DNA of 40,100 nt from positions 1 through 40,100 of the forward strand of contig JAURLI010000068.1 in the NCBI GenBank assembly GCA_030831315.1, in the 5' to 3' direction. Below, one piece after another: positions 26,660-35,758 of the stretch; position 1 is the stretch's first letter; every line of letters starts with the position of its first letter. The notes beneath the pieces are model-generated. The model saw only the letters and a list, made by a program, of their open reading frames with translations. It searched no databases and was not told the origin of the DNA. The position numbers and the translations under genes were made by a program. Source of the stretch: Alphaproteobacteria bacterium (lineage in GTDB: Bacteria > Pseudomonadota > Alphaproteobacteria > SMXQ01).

Positions 26660-27676
26660 CTAGCGGCAGCGCAGCTTCTTGCGCTCGGCAGAGACGCGGG
26701 ACTTTATCGAAGACGGAGCGCTCGGGAAATCCTTCGACATGCGATCGAAGGTGGCGCAGGCACTCTGGGTCTTCTTGAGGTTGGAAAGCGACAGCCCGAG
26801 CTTCAGCAGGTTGTCGGGCCCCTTGGTGCTCTTGGGGTAGTCCTTGTAGCCCTTGGCGAAGGCAAGAGCGGCATTGTTGTAATCGCCGCGCACGTAATAG
26901 CTCTCACCAAGCCAGTACTGGGCATTTCCCGACAGTTCGTCCTTGGGATGGGCACCAAGAAAAGCCTTGAGCGCCTTCTCCGCCCCGCCCCAGTCGGACT
27001 TGGCAAGGAAGGACGTGGCGAAACGGTACTGCTCCTGGGCCGTACCCTTGGGCAGCACCGACGCGGTCTGCTGGGCGGGCGCCGCGCCATCGAGCGGCGC
27101 GCTGTCGACGCCTTTCTTGCCCTCGGCATCCTTGAGCGGAATCGTGCCGAGTACGCCGCGCGCCGACGGCGCCGCATTGGCGGGCGGTGCCGTCGCCGGC
27201 CCGGCGCCCGTAGCCGCACCCGGTGCGGCGCCAGCCGTGCGGAAACGCACCTCAATATCTGAAGCGAGCGTCTCAAGCTTCTTGGTCAGCTCGGAAATGG
27301 CGTGATTGGTTTCTTCAAGGCGGCCGGTGAAGGCGCGCATCTGGGTCTCGATCTCATCGAGGCGGACCTGCATGGCAGCGGCCAGATTGGGCTCCGTCGC
27401 AAGGGCGGGCGACGACCCCTCCCCGTTCGACGCCGACGACGGCGCGGCGCCACGATAGACCTGGCGCTGCAGCGTGTTCATATCGTTCTGCAGGCGATCG
27501 ATCTTGTTGATCAGGGACTGGACGTCGGGACTGCCAGCGCTCTGGGCCAGAGCGGTGCCGGCAGAAGCCGCACCAAGGACGGCGGCGAAAACCGCAGCGA
27601 GAATCCCTGCGTGCAAACGGCGCGCAGGACGCAGATCGATTGGAATGGAAGCTTGGACGGTCATTGGCATCAACAT
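26660..27676 (-). CDS. cpoB: Tol-Pal associated periplasmic protein CpoB/YbgF
   Basis: 338 residues. A signal peptide (residues about 1-44, ending ALA before Q) exports it. Residues about 50-135 form a coiled coil (SLINKIDRLQNDMNTLQRQV, and a second heptad stretch) that trimerises in known members. An Ala/Pro-rich linker follows, then a C-terminal TPR region (about 215-338: YRFATSFLAKSDWGGAEKAL, YWLGESYYVRGDYNNAALAF, LKLGLSLSNLKKTQSACATF). CpoB tunes PBP1B activity and links peptidoglycan synthesis to Tol energy in E. coli. Four in-frame start choices exist near 27664-27676; I take the outermost ATG because none has a clear Shine-Dalgarno. Confidence 0.92.
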   Translation of the reverse strand: MLMPMTVQASIPIDLRPARRLHAGILAAVFAAVLGAASAGTALAQSAGSPDVQSLINKIDRLQNDMNTLQRQVYRGAAPSSASNGEGSSPALATEPNLAAAMQVRLDEIETQMRAFTGRLEETNHAISELTKKLETLASDIEVRFRTAGAAPGAATGAGPATAPPANAAPSARGVLGTIPLKDAEGKKGVDSAPLDGAAPAQQTASVLPKGTAQEQYRFATSFLAKSDWGGAEKALKAFLGAHPKDELSGNAQYWLGESYYVRGDYNNAALAFAKGYKDYPKSTKGPDNLLKLGLSLSNLKKTQSACATFDRMSKDFPSAPSSIKSRVSAERKKLRCR

Positions 27677-27693
27677 GAGCCGAATTCTAGGCG

Positions 27694-27740
27694 CAAATAA
27701 GGCGCCCGCCTATCCCCGAAAACGGGAACAGACGGGCGCC
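27694..27740 (-). terminator. Intercistronic hairpin between pal and cpoB
   Basis: On the minus strand GGCGCCCGTC (27731-27740) pairs with GGCGGGCGCC (27701-27710), ten pairs with one T-G, with an inner CCCG-TTTT-CGGG stem, followed by TTATTT. It is strong enough to stop or slow part of the polymerases leaving pal and so make pal more abundant than cpoB. Confidence 0.55.
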
Positions 27741-27762
27741 CTGATTCGCAAGCTTGCAGCTA

Positions 27763-28254
27763 TCAGCTGCCGGCGCCGCTCACAACGGTGACGGCACGGC
27801 GGTTCTGCGCCCAGGCCGCGTCGTTGGAACCGGTCACCGCCGGACGTTCCTTACCGTAGGAAAGCGTCTTCACGCGGTTCGGGTTCACGCCAAGCGCGAC
27901 CAGATAGTTCTTGGACGAATTGGCGCGGCGTTCGCCAAGCGCGAGGTTGTACTCGCGCGTGCCACGTTCGTCACAATGCCCTTCGACGGTGATCGTGACC
28001 GAAGGATACTTCTTCAGCCATGCCGCCTGGCGCTGCAGAATGTCGCGCGCCTCAGGCTTGAGGTTGTATTTGTCGAAGTCGAAGAACACACGGTCGCCGA
28101 CGTTGACAACAAAGTCTTCAGAAGTGCCGGGACGCGGCGCAGTAACACCACCCGCAGCGCCCGAGCCGCCCGCGCCACCGGTCCCGGTGGGCGAGGTCTC
28201 GCACGCAGCGAGAAGAAGAAGCGCGGCCAACACGCTTACGAATCGCAGAGCCAT
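27763..28254 (-). CDS. pal: Peptidoglycan-associated lipoprotein Pal
   Basis: 163 residues from the ATG at 28254, preceded by AAGGGGAA. The lipobox LLAAC places the lipidated cysteine at Cys18, with Glu at +2, so it goes to the outer membrane. After a Gly/Ala-rich tether (about 22-50), the OmpA-like domain binds peptidoglycan: VFFDFDKYNL, TVEGHCDERGTREYNLALG and the ERRANSSKNYLVALG helix with the conserved arginines. Pal is pulled by TolA/TolB to constrict the outer membrane during division. It has its own promoter after tolB, which allows a higher level than the rest of the operon. Confidence 0.97.
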   Translation of the reverse strand: MALRFVSVLAALLLLAACETSPTGTGGAGGSGAAGGVTAPRPGTSEDFVVNVGDRVFFDFDKYNLKPEARDILQRQAAWLKKYPSVTITVEGHCDERGTREYNLALGERRANSSKNYLVALGVNPNRVKTLSYGKERPAVTGSNDAAWAQNRRAVTVVSGAGS

Positions 28255-28332
28255 TTTTTTATTCCCCTTAGTGGAAGATGCCGTGAAATCATACGGACCA
28301 TGACCATTCACGGCCGACGGTAATCTCGTTCC

Positions 28333-28366
28333 AAAACCTTAACGGCCCGTAAAAGGCTCGTTAAGG
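28333..28366 (-). terminator. Hairpin with T-tract in the pal leader (attenuator or tolB terminator)
   Basis: CCTTAACG-A-GCC pairs with GGC-CGTTAAGG, 11 bp with one bulged A and a 7-base loop, followed on the minus strand by TTTT (plus 28333-28336). It lies 13 bases after the predicted pal transcription start. It could terminate tolB read-through, or act as an attenuator in the pal transcript; the short T-tract suggests partial efficiency. Confidence 0.55.
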
Positions 28367-28385
28367 CTATAGTTAACGGCAAAAT

Positions 28386-28414
28386 AATATAGGACACAGC
28401 GTGCTAGCTGACAA
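28386..28414 (-). promoter_or_regulatory. Candidate sigma-70 promoter for pal
   Basis: TTGTCA (plus 28409-28414) and TATATT (plus 28386-28391), each one base off consensus, with ideal 17-base spacing. Predicted start near 28379, giving a leader of about 125 bases. Confidence 0.65.
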
Positions 28415-28473
28415 CTGGCACTGCAAAATAATTGTCTAAAATTGCCGGTTCGATGACTTGGAGAGACCCCCGG

Positions 28474-29820
28474 TCACGGAGTAATCGGCGACCAGGCGGG
28501 GTCCGAGGCGTCGGTGGGGGTCACCACCTCGCGCTCATTATATCCGGTGATGTCAATGGAATAGAGCTTCGAGGACCGGCCCCGGCCGCGGTCGTCGGCG
28601 GGGGTCTGGCGGAAGAACATCAGGACGCGGCCATTGGGCGCCCAGGTCGGCCCTTCGACCAGGAAACTCTCTGTCAGGAGGCGTTCTCCGGTGCCGTCGG
28701 TTCGCATGACGCCTATGAAGAACCGCCCCTGGCGCAGCTTGGTAAAGGCGATCAGATCGCCGCGGGGCGACCATACGGGGGTGCCGTAGCGACCCTTGCC
28801 GAAGGAAATCCGGCGCACGTTCGAACCGTCGGAATTCATCACATAGATCTGCTGGCTGCCGCCGCGATCCGATTCGAACGTCACCTGCCGGCCGTCAGGC
28901 GAGAACGACGGCGCCGTGTCGATGGCCGGATGGTTGGTCAGCCGCCGCACGCGCCGCGTGCGCAGGTCCATGGTGAAAATGTCCGAATTGCCGTCCAGCG
29001 CCTGGGACATGATGACCTGGTTGCCATCGGGCGAAAACCGCGGCGCGAAGGTCATGCCCGGAAAATCGCCGACGACTTCCTGCTGGCCGGTTTCGATGTT
29101 GAGCAGATACACGCGCGGCGTGTTGCGGAAATAGGACAGGTAGGTAATTTCCTGCACCGTGGGCGAGAAGCGCGGCGTCAGGACGAGATGCGATCCGTCG
29201 GTAAGGAAGCGCACGTTGTGGCCGTCCTGATCCATGATGGAAAGACGCTTGATGCGGCGCTGGAACGGCCCCGTCTCGGAAATGAAAACGACGCGGGTGT
29301 CGAAATAGCCGTCCTCGCCGGTGATGCGCTTATAGATCGCGTCGGCGATGATATGCGCCACCCGACGCCAGTCCTGCGGCAGCGCGAAGTAGCCGATGCC
29401 CATCATCTGCTGTTCGGCGAAAACGTCCCACAGGCGAAACTCGAAGCGCATGCGCCCATCGGGCTGCATGAACGTGGCCCCGGCCACCAGCGCCTGGGCG
29501 CTGATCACCCGCCAGTCGGCGAAGCGCGGGTTGATGCGCAAAGCCTCGGGCTTCTGGATGAAGGCCTTGGGATCGACGGGCCGGAACAGGCCCGAAGACT
29601 GGAGATCGCGGCTGATGATCTCGGCCACCTTGCGGCCGATATCGGCCTCGCGCTCATCCTTGCCGAGGAAATCGGTCACCGCGATCGGCATCGGCTCGAC
29701 CTTGCCGCGGGTGATGTCGATGCGCAGTTCCGCCGACGCAGGCAGCGCCGACATCAGACAAGCAAGGACAGCCAGACAGGCGGCGGCGAATATCTTCAGG
29801 TGATTGCGAAATTTCATCAT
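28474..29820 (-). CDS. tolB: Tol-Pal system beta-propeller protein TolB
   Basis: About 448 residues. A signal peptide ends at PASA before ELRIDITRG, so the protein is periplasmic. The N-terminal domain ([20 protein letters not shown]) is followed by a six-bladed propeller with repeated SPDG signatures ([60 protein letters not shown]). TolB hands Pal over to TolA. The start is uncertain among several ATGs between 29817 and 29850; the pair at 29817/29820 gives a normal signal peptide. It lies 53 bases after tolA. Confidence 0.95.
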   Translation of the reverse strand: MMKFRNHLKIFAAACLAVLACLMSALPASAELRIDITRGKVEPMPIAVTDFLGKDEREADIGRKVAEIISRDLQSSGLFRPVDPKAFIQKPEALRINPRFADWRVISAQALVAGATFMQPDGRMRFEFRLWDVFAEQQMMGIGYFALPQDWRRVAHIIADAIYKRITGEDGYFDTRVVFISETGPFQRRIKRLSIMDQDGHNVRFLTDGSHLVLTPRFSPTVQEITYLSYFRNTPRVYLLNIETGQQEVVGDFPGMTFAPRFSPDGNQVIMSQALDGNSDIFTMDLRTRRVRRLTNHPAIDTAPSFSPDGRQVTFESDRGGSQQIYVMNSDGSNVRRISFGKGRYGTPVWSPRGDLIAFTKLRQGRFFIGVMRTDGTGERLLTESFLVEGPTWAPNGRVLMFFRQTPADDRGRGRSSKLYSIDITGYNEREVVTPTDASDPAWSPITP

Positions 29821-29873
29821 GTCTTCAGTCATGTCCCGGGCTTTTTGCATTAGTCGTCCGCTTCGTGGCGGAA

Positions 29874-30743
29874 TTATGACCCGGTCGCCTCCCTTGGGTT
29901 GAAGTCGAGGACCATTTCCTTGAACTGATCGTATTTTTTAGGCGGAATCGGCAAGGGGCTGCAACGGGGATTGAGGACGGCCCGCAGCGCGCTTTCCGCC
30001 GCCGTGCGGAAGAACGGCTCCCCCATCCGGCCCTGATCGAGAATACGCGCATCGCGCACGCTGCCGTCGGGATTGACCCAGATACGGATCGAAACCACCA
30101 ACTTGTCCGCATCGCGCGCGCCGGCAGGAATGTTCCAGCACTGCTCGATCCGGTGACGGATCGCGTCGATTTCCGACACGGTCGCCACCGCATCCAGGGG
30201 AGCGCGGTTCTGCACCACTTTCTCGGTGGGCGCCGGCGGCTCCTCCTTTTCCTTCTCCTTGGCCTTCTCGCCGCGTTCATCGGGTGCAACGTCACGCAGC
30301 ACGGACTGAAGGAAATCGTCCTTGGGCTGGGGCGGACGGCGCTTCGGGCGCGCCTGGGCAATCGCCTTCGGCGGCTGCGGCGCTGCGGTCTCCGGCTTTT
30401 TTTCCTTCTTCAGGGTCTTCTTCGGCACCGCCTTTTTGAGAACCGGCACCTTTTCCGCGTCCGGCGCCGGGCGTTCGGTCACCTTGGGCGGTTCCGGCGG
30501 CGGCGGGATATCGGCTGTCTTGGGCTGTGCCTTGGGCGGCGGCGGCGTCTGCTTGACCGGTTTTTCCTTGGTCGCCGGTTTCGGCATGTCCTTCGACGTC
30601 GTCTGCTCGTCGATCTTCACCATCTCGACCACCATCGGGGTATCGACCGGCTTCTTCGTATCCCAAAGGCGCGGCAGGCCGAGGACGGCAAGCACCAGCA
30701 CCAGCAGGTGCAGCGCGGCAGACCAGGTGAGCGAGCGACGCAT
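29874..30743 (-). CDS. tolA: Cell envelope protein TolA
   Basis: 289 residues with TolA/TonB architecture: one N-terminal membrane helix (about 8-24), a long Pro/Lys-rich stretch (about 40-165, runs such as PPPPKAQPK), then a C-terminal domain (about 195-289: [57 protein letters not shown]). The [11 protein letters not shown]-like start and the paired Cys residues are typical of alphaproteobacterial TolA. It bridges the inner membrane TolQR motor to TolB/Pal. It follows tolR by nine bases. Confidence 0.93.
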   Translation of the reverse strand: MRRSLTWSAALHLLVLVLAVLGLPRLWDTKKPVDTPMVVEMVKIDEQTTSKDMPKPATKEKPVKQTPPPPKAQPKTADIPPPPEPPKVTERPAPDAEKVPVLKKAVPKKTLKKEKKPETAAPQPPKAIAQARPKRRPPQPKDDFLQSVLRDVAPDERGEKAKEKEKEEPPAPTEKVVQNRAPLDAVATVSEIDAIRHRIEQCWNIPAGARDADKLVVSIRIWVNPDGSVRDARILDQGRMGEPFFRTAAESALRAVLNPRCSPLPIPPKKYDQFKEMVLDFNPREATGS

Positions 30744-30752
30744 GGCGGCGGA

Positions 30753-31223
30753 TTACCTCTTCTTCGGAGCCTTGCCGCCGCCCTGCCCCTGGGGCAGTTC
30801 GGCGATCAGCGCAACGCGCGAGTAACCCGCAGCGCTGACCGTGCCCATGACTTCGACGATGCGGCCGTAGACGGCAGCCTTGTCGCCGCGCACGAAGATG
30901 CGCGTGTCGGGCTTGTTCTGGGTGATCGCGCGCAGGCGAGGCACCAGCGTGGCCATGTCGAGCTCGGTCTCCTGCAGGAAGATCTTGCCGTCGCGGTTGA
31001 TGGTGATCACCAGCGGCTCGTCCTGGCCGGTGATGACGCTCGCCTCGGTCTTGGGCAGGTCGACCGGCACGCCCACGGTGAGGAGTGGCGCCGTCACCAT
31101 GAAGATGATGAGCAGCACCAGCATCACGTCGACCATCGGCGTGACGTTGATTTCGCTCATCGGCGCGCGCCGGATGACGCGCGAGCCGCGGCGGCGCGAG
31201 GTAGGCGCTATGCCGCCGGCCAT
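30753..31223 (-). CDS. tolR: Proton-motor protein TolR (ExbD/TolR family)
   Basis: 156 residues. A cytoplasmic basic N-terminus, SEINVTPMVDVMLVLLIIFM with the essential membrane aspartate at Asp32, one helix (about 30-50), then a periplasmic domain (VDLPKTEA, LVITINRDGKIFL, RIFVRGDKAAVYGRIVEVMG). Together with TolQ it converts the proton gradient into TolA movement. The start codon abuts the tolQ stop. Confidence 0.96.
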   Translation of the reverse strand: MAGGIAPTSRRRGSRVIRRAPMSEINVTPMVDVMLVLLIIFMVTAPLLTVGVPVDLPKTEASVITGQDEPLVITINRDGKIFLQETELDMATLVPRLRAITQNKPDTRIFVRGDKAAVYGRIVEVMGTVSAAGYSRVALIAELPQGQGGGKAPKKR

Positions 31224-31952
31224 CTAGCCCTTCTCCTGCAACTGGCGCGAGAGGATCGCGGTGAAATCGTTAATGAACCCCTCCATGCGCCCGGCATAGC
31301 GGCCAAGATCGGTGGAGAACTTGTTGTAGGCGAGCACCGCCGGGATCGCCGCGACGAGCCCGAGGGCAGTCGCGAACAGCGCTTCCGCGATACCCGGAGC
31401 GACGACGGCGAGCGACGTGTTCTTGCTGACCGCAATCGCCTGGAACGAGTTCATGATGCCCCAAACCGTGCCGAAGAGACCGACGAAGGGTGCCGTGGAA
31501 CCGACCGATGCGAGAAAGATCATGTGACGTTCCAGCCGCTCGGTTTCCCGCGCCATCGTCGTCGACATCACGCGCTCGATCCGGCTTTGCAGGGATTCGC
31601 GCGCGGCTTCGCTCGACAGGAGCCCCTTTTCGGTGGATCTGCGCCATTCACGCATCGCCGCCGCGAAAAGGCTTTCCATCGGGTCGCTCGGCCGGCCGCC
31701 GATCCGCTCGTAGAGCTGGTCGAGCGAACCGCCCGCCCAGAAGGCATCCTCGAACTGTTCGGCGTCGGCTTCGATCCGGCGAATGCGGCGGAACTTTTCG
31801 AAGATGATCGCCCACGACCAGAACGAGGCCATGAGCAGAAGAATCATCACGAGTTTGACGACCAGGTCGGCGCGCATGAACAGATGCCACACCGACATGT
31901 TGACTGCTGCCTGGCCGCCCAGGGATACGGCTTCAATTGCGGCTGGTTCCAT
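31224..31952 (-). CDS. tolQ: Proton-motor protein TolQ (MotA/TolQ/ExbB family)
   Basis: 242 residues from the ATG at 31952, with AAGGA seven bases upstream. Three membrane helices at about 28-50, 140-160 and 180-202, with the conserved channel segments LASVGSTAPFVGLFGTVWGI and GIAEALFATALGLVAAIPAV. Inner-membrane stator-like subunit of the Tol motor. First of the tolQRAB set, after ybgC. Confidence 0.96.
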   Translation of the reverse strand: MEPAAIEAVSLGGQAAVNMSVWHLFMRADLVVKLVMILLLMASFWSWAIIFEKFRRIRRIEADAEQFEDAFWAGGSLDQLYERIGGRPSDPMESLFAAAMREWRRSTEKGLLSSEAARESLQSRIERVMSTTMARETERLERHMIFLASVGSTAPFVGLFGTVWGIMNSFQAIAVSKNTSLAVVAPGIAEALFATALGLVAAIPAVLAYNKFSTDLGRYAGRMEGFINDFTAILSRQLQEKG

Positions 31953-32012
31953 GTTTCTTTCCTTGCAACCTAGAGAATGAAAAACTGTCGTTGAGGCCAA
32001 CGCGGCCGGGGG

Positions 32013-32465
32013 TTACGACCCGCCCCCGTCCGACGCAAACTTCCGGAAAGCACGCGCGACCACGGGCGGCAGGCGCGTCGCCCTGCCGCGGTCGTTGACG
32101 CAGACGATCCTGATCATCATGCGCACGAGATCCTCGCCGTCGCGGCGAATGACCTGTTCCATGTCGACGCTGGCGCCGCCGATCTCCACCAGGCGCGTGA
32201 CGACATCGAGCCGGTCTTCGAGGCGCGCCGGCGCCAGGTATTCCGCCTCGACCCGGCGCACCGCGAACACGATACCGGTTTCGGCGGCGAATTCGCGCTG
32301 GCGGATGCCGATGGCGCGCAGCAGTTCCGTCCTGCCGCGCTCGGCGTAGCGCAGGTAATTGGCGTAATAGACGATGCCACCCGCATCGGTGTCCTCCCAA
32401 TAGACGCTGACGGGCAGGACATGGCAAGCCTCGGACGATGCCGGGGCGCGGACCGCGGCTGTCAT
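32013..32465 (-). CDS. ybgC: Tol-Pal associated acyl-CoA thioesterase YbgC
   Basis: 150 residues, hot-dog fold. The 4HBT motif [19 protein letters not shown] (22-40) holds the catalytic aspartate. It hydrolyses short- or medium-chain acyl-CoA and in E. coli associates with acyl carrier and phospholipid enzymes. It starts within the last four bases of ruvB (ATGA overlap) and precedes tolQ, the standard order. Confidence 0.93.
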   Translation of the reverse strand: MTAAVRAPASSEACHVLPVSVYWEDTDAGGIVYYANYLRYAERGRTELLRAIGIRQREFAAETGIVFAVRRVEAEYLAPARLEDRLDVVTRLVEIGGASVDMEQVIRRDGEDLVRMMIRIVCVNDRGRATRLPPVVARAFRKFASDGGGS

Positions 32466-33529
32466 GGCGCGTCCTCCGCGTCACCGGCAGATCCATCGAG
32501 CAACGGCAGCTGACGCAGGTTTTCGGGCGGCTTGAGACCGAGATGCTTCCAGCCCCCTTCCGTCAGCACCCGCCCGCGCGGCGTGCGCTGCACGAGGCCC
32601 TGCTGCATCAGGTAGGGCTCGATCACGTCTTCCAGCGCGTCGCGCTGCTCGGACAAGGCCGCGGCCAAGGTTTCGACGCCGACCGGGCCGCCGCCGTAAT
32701 GTTCGGCCATGGCGCCGAGATAGCGCCGGTCCATGGCATCGAGGCCGCGGGCATCGACCTCCAGGCGGTTGAGCGCGGCATCGGCGATCTTCGCATCGAC
32801 CGCCTTCGATCCGGCAACGGCAGCAAAATCGCGCACACGGCGCAGCAGGCGGCCGGCCACGCGCGGCGTTCCGCGCGCGCGGCGCGCGATCTCGTGCGCG
32901 CCATCGGAAGCCAATGCGAATCCGAGAATGCCGGCGCCCCGGCGCACGATCTTCTCCAGTTCCTCAACCCCGTAGAAATCAAGCCGCAGGGGAATGCCGA
33001 AACGGTCACGCAGGGGCGTCGTCAACAGGCCCGTGCGCGTCGTCGCGCCGATCAGCGTGAAGGGCTGCAACTCGATGCGCACACTGCGCGCGGCGGGGCC
33101 TTCGCCGATGATGAGGTCGAGTTCGAAATCCTCCATCGCCGGATAGAGGATTTCCTCGATCGCCGGCTGCAGGCGATGAATCTCGTCGATGAACAGCACA
33201 TCGCGCGGCTGCAGGTTGGTCAGCAGCGCCGCAAGATCACCCGCCCGCGCGATGACCGGCCCGGACGTCGCATGAAAGCCGACACCGAGTTCGCGCGAAA
33301 CGATGCGCGCCAGCGTCGTCTTGCCGAGGCCGGGCGGTCCCGACAGCAGCACATGATCAAGCGCCTCGCCACGCTGGCGTGCCGCGGCAATAAAGACGCC
33401 GAGATTTTCACACACCCGCGCCTGGCCGGTGAAATCGGCGAGGCGTTCGGGGCGAAGCTGGTCTTCGGCTTCCACCGGCTGCGCCGCATCGACGATGCGC
33501 TCTTCGGTGCCCGCCTTGCGCGCCGTCAT
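32462..33529 (-). CDS. ruvB: Holliday junction branch-migration ATPase RuvB
   Basis: 355 residues. Walker [10 protein letters not shown] (64-72), Walker B LFIDEIH (112-118), sensor 1 [11 protein letters not shown], and the C-terminal winged helix ending in [21 protein letters not shown]. RuvB hexamers driven by RuvA move four-way junctions during recombination repair. Four-base ATGA overlaps join it to ruvA before and ybgC after. Confidence 0.98.
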   Translation of the reverse strand: MTARKAGTEERIVDAAQPVEAEDQLRPERLADFTGQARVCENLGVFIAAARQRGEALDHVLLSGPPGLGKTTLARIVSRELGVGFHATSGPVIARAGDLAALLTNLQPRDVLFIDEIHRLQPAIEEILYPAMEDFELDLIIGEGPAARSVRIELQPFTLIGATTRTGLLTTPLRDRFGIPLRLDFYGVEELEKIVRRGAGILGFALASDGAHEIARRARGTPRVAGRLLRRVRDFAAVAGSKAVDAKIADAALNRLEVDARGLDAMDRRYLGAMAEHYGGGPVGVETLAAALSEQRDALEDVIEPYLMQQGLVQRTPRGRVLTEGGWKHLGLKPPENLRQLPLLDGSAGDAEDAP

Positions 33530-34173
33530 GCCGCCGCTCCCAGCCGCGCGAGGCCCGCGCGAATCAGCGCCTCGACCCGCGCGCCGTCACCCATTTCACG
33601 CAAAGCCTCGATTACCGCGCCATAGGCCTCCGTGCGGCCGTAGCCGAGATTGACCAGCGCGGAAACCGCATCGGCGACCATGCGGTCCTCGCCGCCGTCG
33701 TCGGCCTTGCCGCCCTTGCCCTTGCCGCGGGCCGGCGTCTCGGTCACGACCGCGCCCGGCCCCAGCGCGATATCGCCGACCTTGTCCTTCAATTCGGTCA
33801 CCAGACGCGCCGCAAGCTTCGGCCCGACGCCGTTGGCGCGTCCGATGGCGGCGCGGTCCTGGGCGGCAATGGCGCGCGCGATGTCGTTGGGCGACAGCAC
33901 CGTCAGGATGGCGAGCGCGATCCGCGCGCCCACGCCCTGAACCGTGCACAGCAGACGAAACCACGTGCGTTCCGACTCGGTCGCAAAGCCGTAAAGGTGG
34001 ATATGATCTTCGCGCACGTGGGTTTCGATGCGAAGCGACGTCGCTTCACCCGGGCGCGGCAGCGCGGACAGCGTGCGCGCCGAACAGAACACGAGATAAC
34101 CGACGCCACCGACGTCGATGATGGCGCTGTCCTCGCCGACCTGTTCCACCAGACCGCGCAGGGATGCGATCAT
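33526..34173 (-). CDS. ruvA: Holliday junction DNA-binding protein RuvA
   Basis: 215 residues. N-terminal OB domain ([20 protein letters not shown], and [13 protein letters not shown]), two helix-hairpin-helix segments ([20 protein letters not shown] and [20 protein letters not shown]), a Gly/Lys-rich flexible linker, and domain III ([20 protein letters not shown]) that touches RuvB. Overlaps ruvC and ruvB by four bases each. Confidence 0.97.
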   Translation of the reverse strand: MIASLRGLVEQVGEDSAIIDVGGVGYLVFCSARTLSALPRPGEATSLRIETHVREDHIHLYGFATESERTWFRLLCTVQGVGARIALAILTVLSPNDIARAIAAQDRAAIGRANGVGPKLAARLVTELKDKVGDIALGPGAVVTETPARGKGKGGKADDGGEDRMVADAVSALVNLGYGRTEAYGAVIEALREMGDGARVEALIRAGLARLGAAA

Positions 34174-34694
34174 CGCGCCCTCCCCGCCACGTTTGCCGCC
34201 GGCATCATTGCCGCGATGCGCGCTGCACTCTGGCTGAAATGGGCATGGCAGATGGCGACGGCCAGCGCATCGGCGGCATCGGCGCTTTCCGCGCGCGCCT
34301 GGGGCAACAGCGTCGCCACCATCATTGCCACCTGTTCTTTTGCCGCGTGACCCGCGCCCACCACCGACTTCTTGACCTGGTTGGCGGCGTATTCCGCGAC
34401 CGGCAGGCCGGCATGGGCAGGGGCCAGCAACACCACGCCGCGGGCGAGGCCGAGACGGAGTGCGCTTTGCGGGTTGCGATTGACGAAGGTTTCCTCGATC
34501 GCGGCACCTTCGGGCTGGAATTCCTCGATCACCGCGCGCACGCCGTCGAAAAGCGCAACAAGGCGATCGCCGATGGGATCGCCCGAACGGGTCCGCACCA
34601 CGCCATTGCCGATGTGGCGCAGGCGACCGTCATGGACCTCGATGACGCCCCAGCCGGTGACGCGCAAGCCGGGATCGAGGCCGAGCAGCCTCAT
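34170..34694 (-). CDS. ruvC: Holliday junction resolvase RuvC
   Basis: 174 residues. The four metal-binding acids of the RNase H-like resolvase are all present: Asp7 in [13 protein letters not shown], Glu67 in AIEETFVN, and Asp139 and Asp142 in [15 protein letters not shown]. Cuts four-way junctions made and moved by RuvAB. First gene of the ruvCAB group, 51 bases after yebC. Confidence 0.98.
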   Translation of the reverse strand: MRLLGLDPGLRVTGWGVIEVHDGRLRHIGNGVVRTRSGDPIGDRLVALFDGVRAVIEEFQPEGAAIEETFVNRNPQSALRLGLARGVVLLAPAHAGLPVAEYAANQVKKSVVGAGHAAKEQVAMMVATLLPQARAESADAADALAVAICHAHFSQSAARIAAMMPAANVAGRAR

Positions 34695-34745
34695 GACGTA
34701 ACGCGCTCCCCGTATCCGGGCGGCGCGCTGGTGCGGCGGCGATGT

Positions 34746-35492
34746 TCAGGCACCGAGTTTCTCCATCACCTCGTCGCTGATTTCGAGATTCGTCGAAACC
34801 GAGCGGACGTCATCGTTGTCTTCCAGCGCCTCGATCAGCGCCATAAGGGTCCGGGCCCTTTCCTCGTCGACGGCGACGGTAATATTGGGCTTCCACGACA
34901 GCGCCGCGCTCTGCGGCTCGCCGAATTTGGCCTTGAGCCCATCGAGCACCTGGGCAAAATCATCGGGTGCGGTGATGATCTCGTGACCATCCCTGTCCGA
35001 AACGACGTCCTCGGCGCCAGCTTCCAGCGCCACCTCGAACATGGCCTCATCCTTTGCCGAAGCAGCCGGGTAGCTGATCGCGCCGCAGCGCTTGAACTGG
35101 AAAGCGACAGAACCCGATTCGCCCAGGTTGCCGCCATGCTTGCCGAAGATGGAGCGCACTTCGGCGGCGGTGCGGTTGCGGTTGTCGGTGAGCGCATCAA
35201 CGATCACCGCGACGCCGCCCGGGCCGTAACCCTCGTAGGAAATCTCGACGTAATTGGCATCGTCGTCGCCACCGGCACCGCGCTTGATCGCGCGCTCGAT
35301 ATTGTCCTTCGGCATGTTGTTCGTCTTCGCCAGGAGGATCGCCGCGCGCAACGCCGGGTTGAACTCCGGATCTGCGCCGGACTTGGCGGCAACGGTCAAT
35401 TCACGACCGATCTTGGTGAAAATCTTGGCGCGCTTCGCATCCTGCGCGCCCTTGCGATGCATGATGTTCTTGAATTGGGAGTGCCCGGCCAT
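34746..35492 (-). CDS. yebC: YebC/PmpR-family regulatory/translation protein
   Basis: 248 residues, a full-length member: [53 protein letters not shown] and the acidic C-terminal domain. Older annotation treats the family as DNA-binding transcription regulators; recent work on YebC-type proteins indicates that some relieve ribosome stalling at proline runs. Which role applies here cannot be told from sequence. It heads the ruvCAB cluster as in most proteobacteria. Confidence 0.96.
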   Translation of the reverse strand: MAGHSQFKNIMHRKGAQDAKRAKIFTKIGRELTVAAKSGADPEFNPALRAAILLAKTNNMPKDNIERAIKRGAGGDDDANYVEISYEGYGPGGVAVIVDALTDNRNRTAAEVRSIFGKHGGNLGESGSVAFQFKRCGAISYPAASAKDEAMFEVALEAGAEDVVSDRDGHEIITAPDDFAQVLDGLKAKFGEPQSAALSWKPNITVAVDEERARTLMALIEALEDNDDVRSVSTNLEISDEVMEKLGA

Positions 35493-35536
35493 GGGATGTT
35501 CGATATCTAGGTTCTGAGGATAGGGTGCAATCTTTT

Positions 35537-35551
35537 ACCACATCTTGTGGT
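35537..35551. promoter_or_regulatory. Perfect inverted repeat between yebC and the chemoreceptor gene
   Basis: ACCACA-TCT-TGTGGT, six paired bases on each side of a 3-base centre. It lies 45 bases before the yebC start on the minus strand, a position fitting an operator for yebC or for the divergent chemoreceptor gene. The regulator is unknown. Confidence 0.4.
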
Positions 35552-35663
35552 GAAGGACAGCACAACCGCCTTCGTTATCAAGCCAATATGGCCACTTTTG
35601 GGCGACGGACCCGAACCTCGCCACAACACCCCCGGCGACGCGTTAACCCTATTTTTACGAAAA

Positions 35664-35701
35664 ACATCTAGATGTTACAGCGTAGCGTTATTCATCTAGA
35701 T
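35664..35701. repeat. Two CATCTAGAT copies upstream of the chemoreceptor gene
   Basis: CATCTAGAT occurs at 35665-35673, inside the 12-base perfect palindrome ACATCTAGATGT (35664-35675), and again at 35693-35701. The copies start 28 bases apart, close to three helical turns, and end about 58 bases before the start codon. This fits a pair of binding sites for a dimeric regulator of the chemoreceptor gene. Confidence 0.45.
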
Positions 35702-35758
35702 ATCGCCTTCATTGCCCGGCCCGTCCGGCAGGGGGCCGCCCAAGGGGAAACACGCATC

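Noticed and set aside
28432-29853. A 473-codon plus-strand frame opposite tolB
   Set aside because: Shadow of tolB; no start signal and biased composition.
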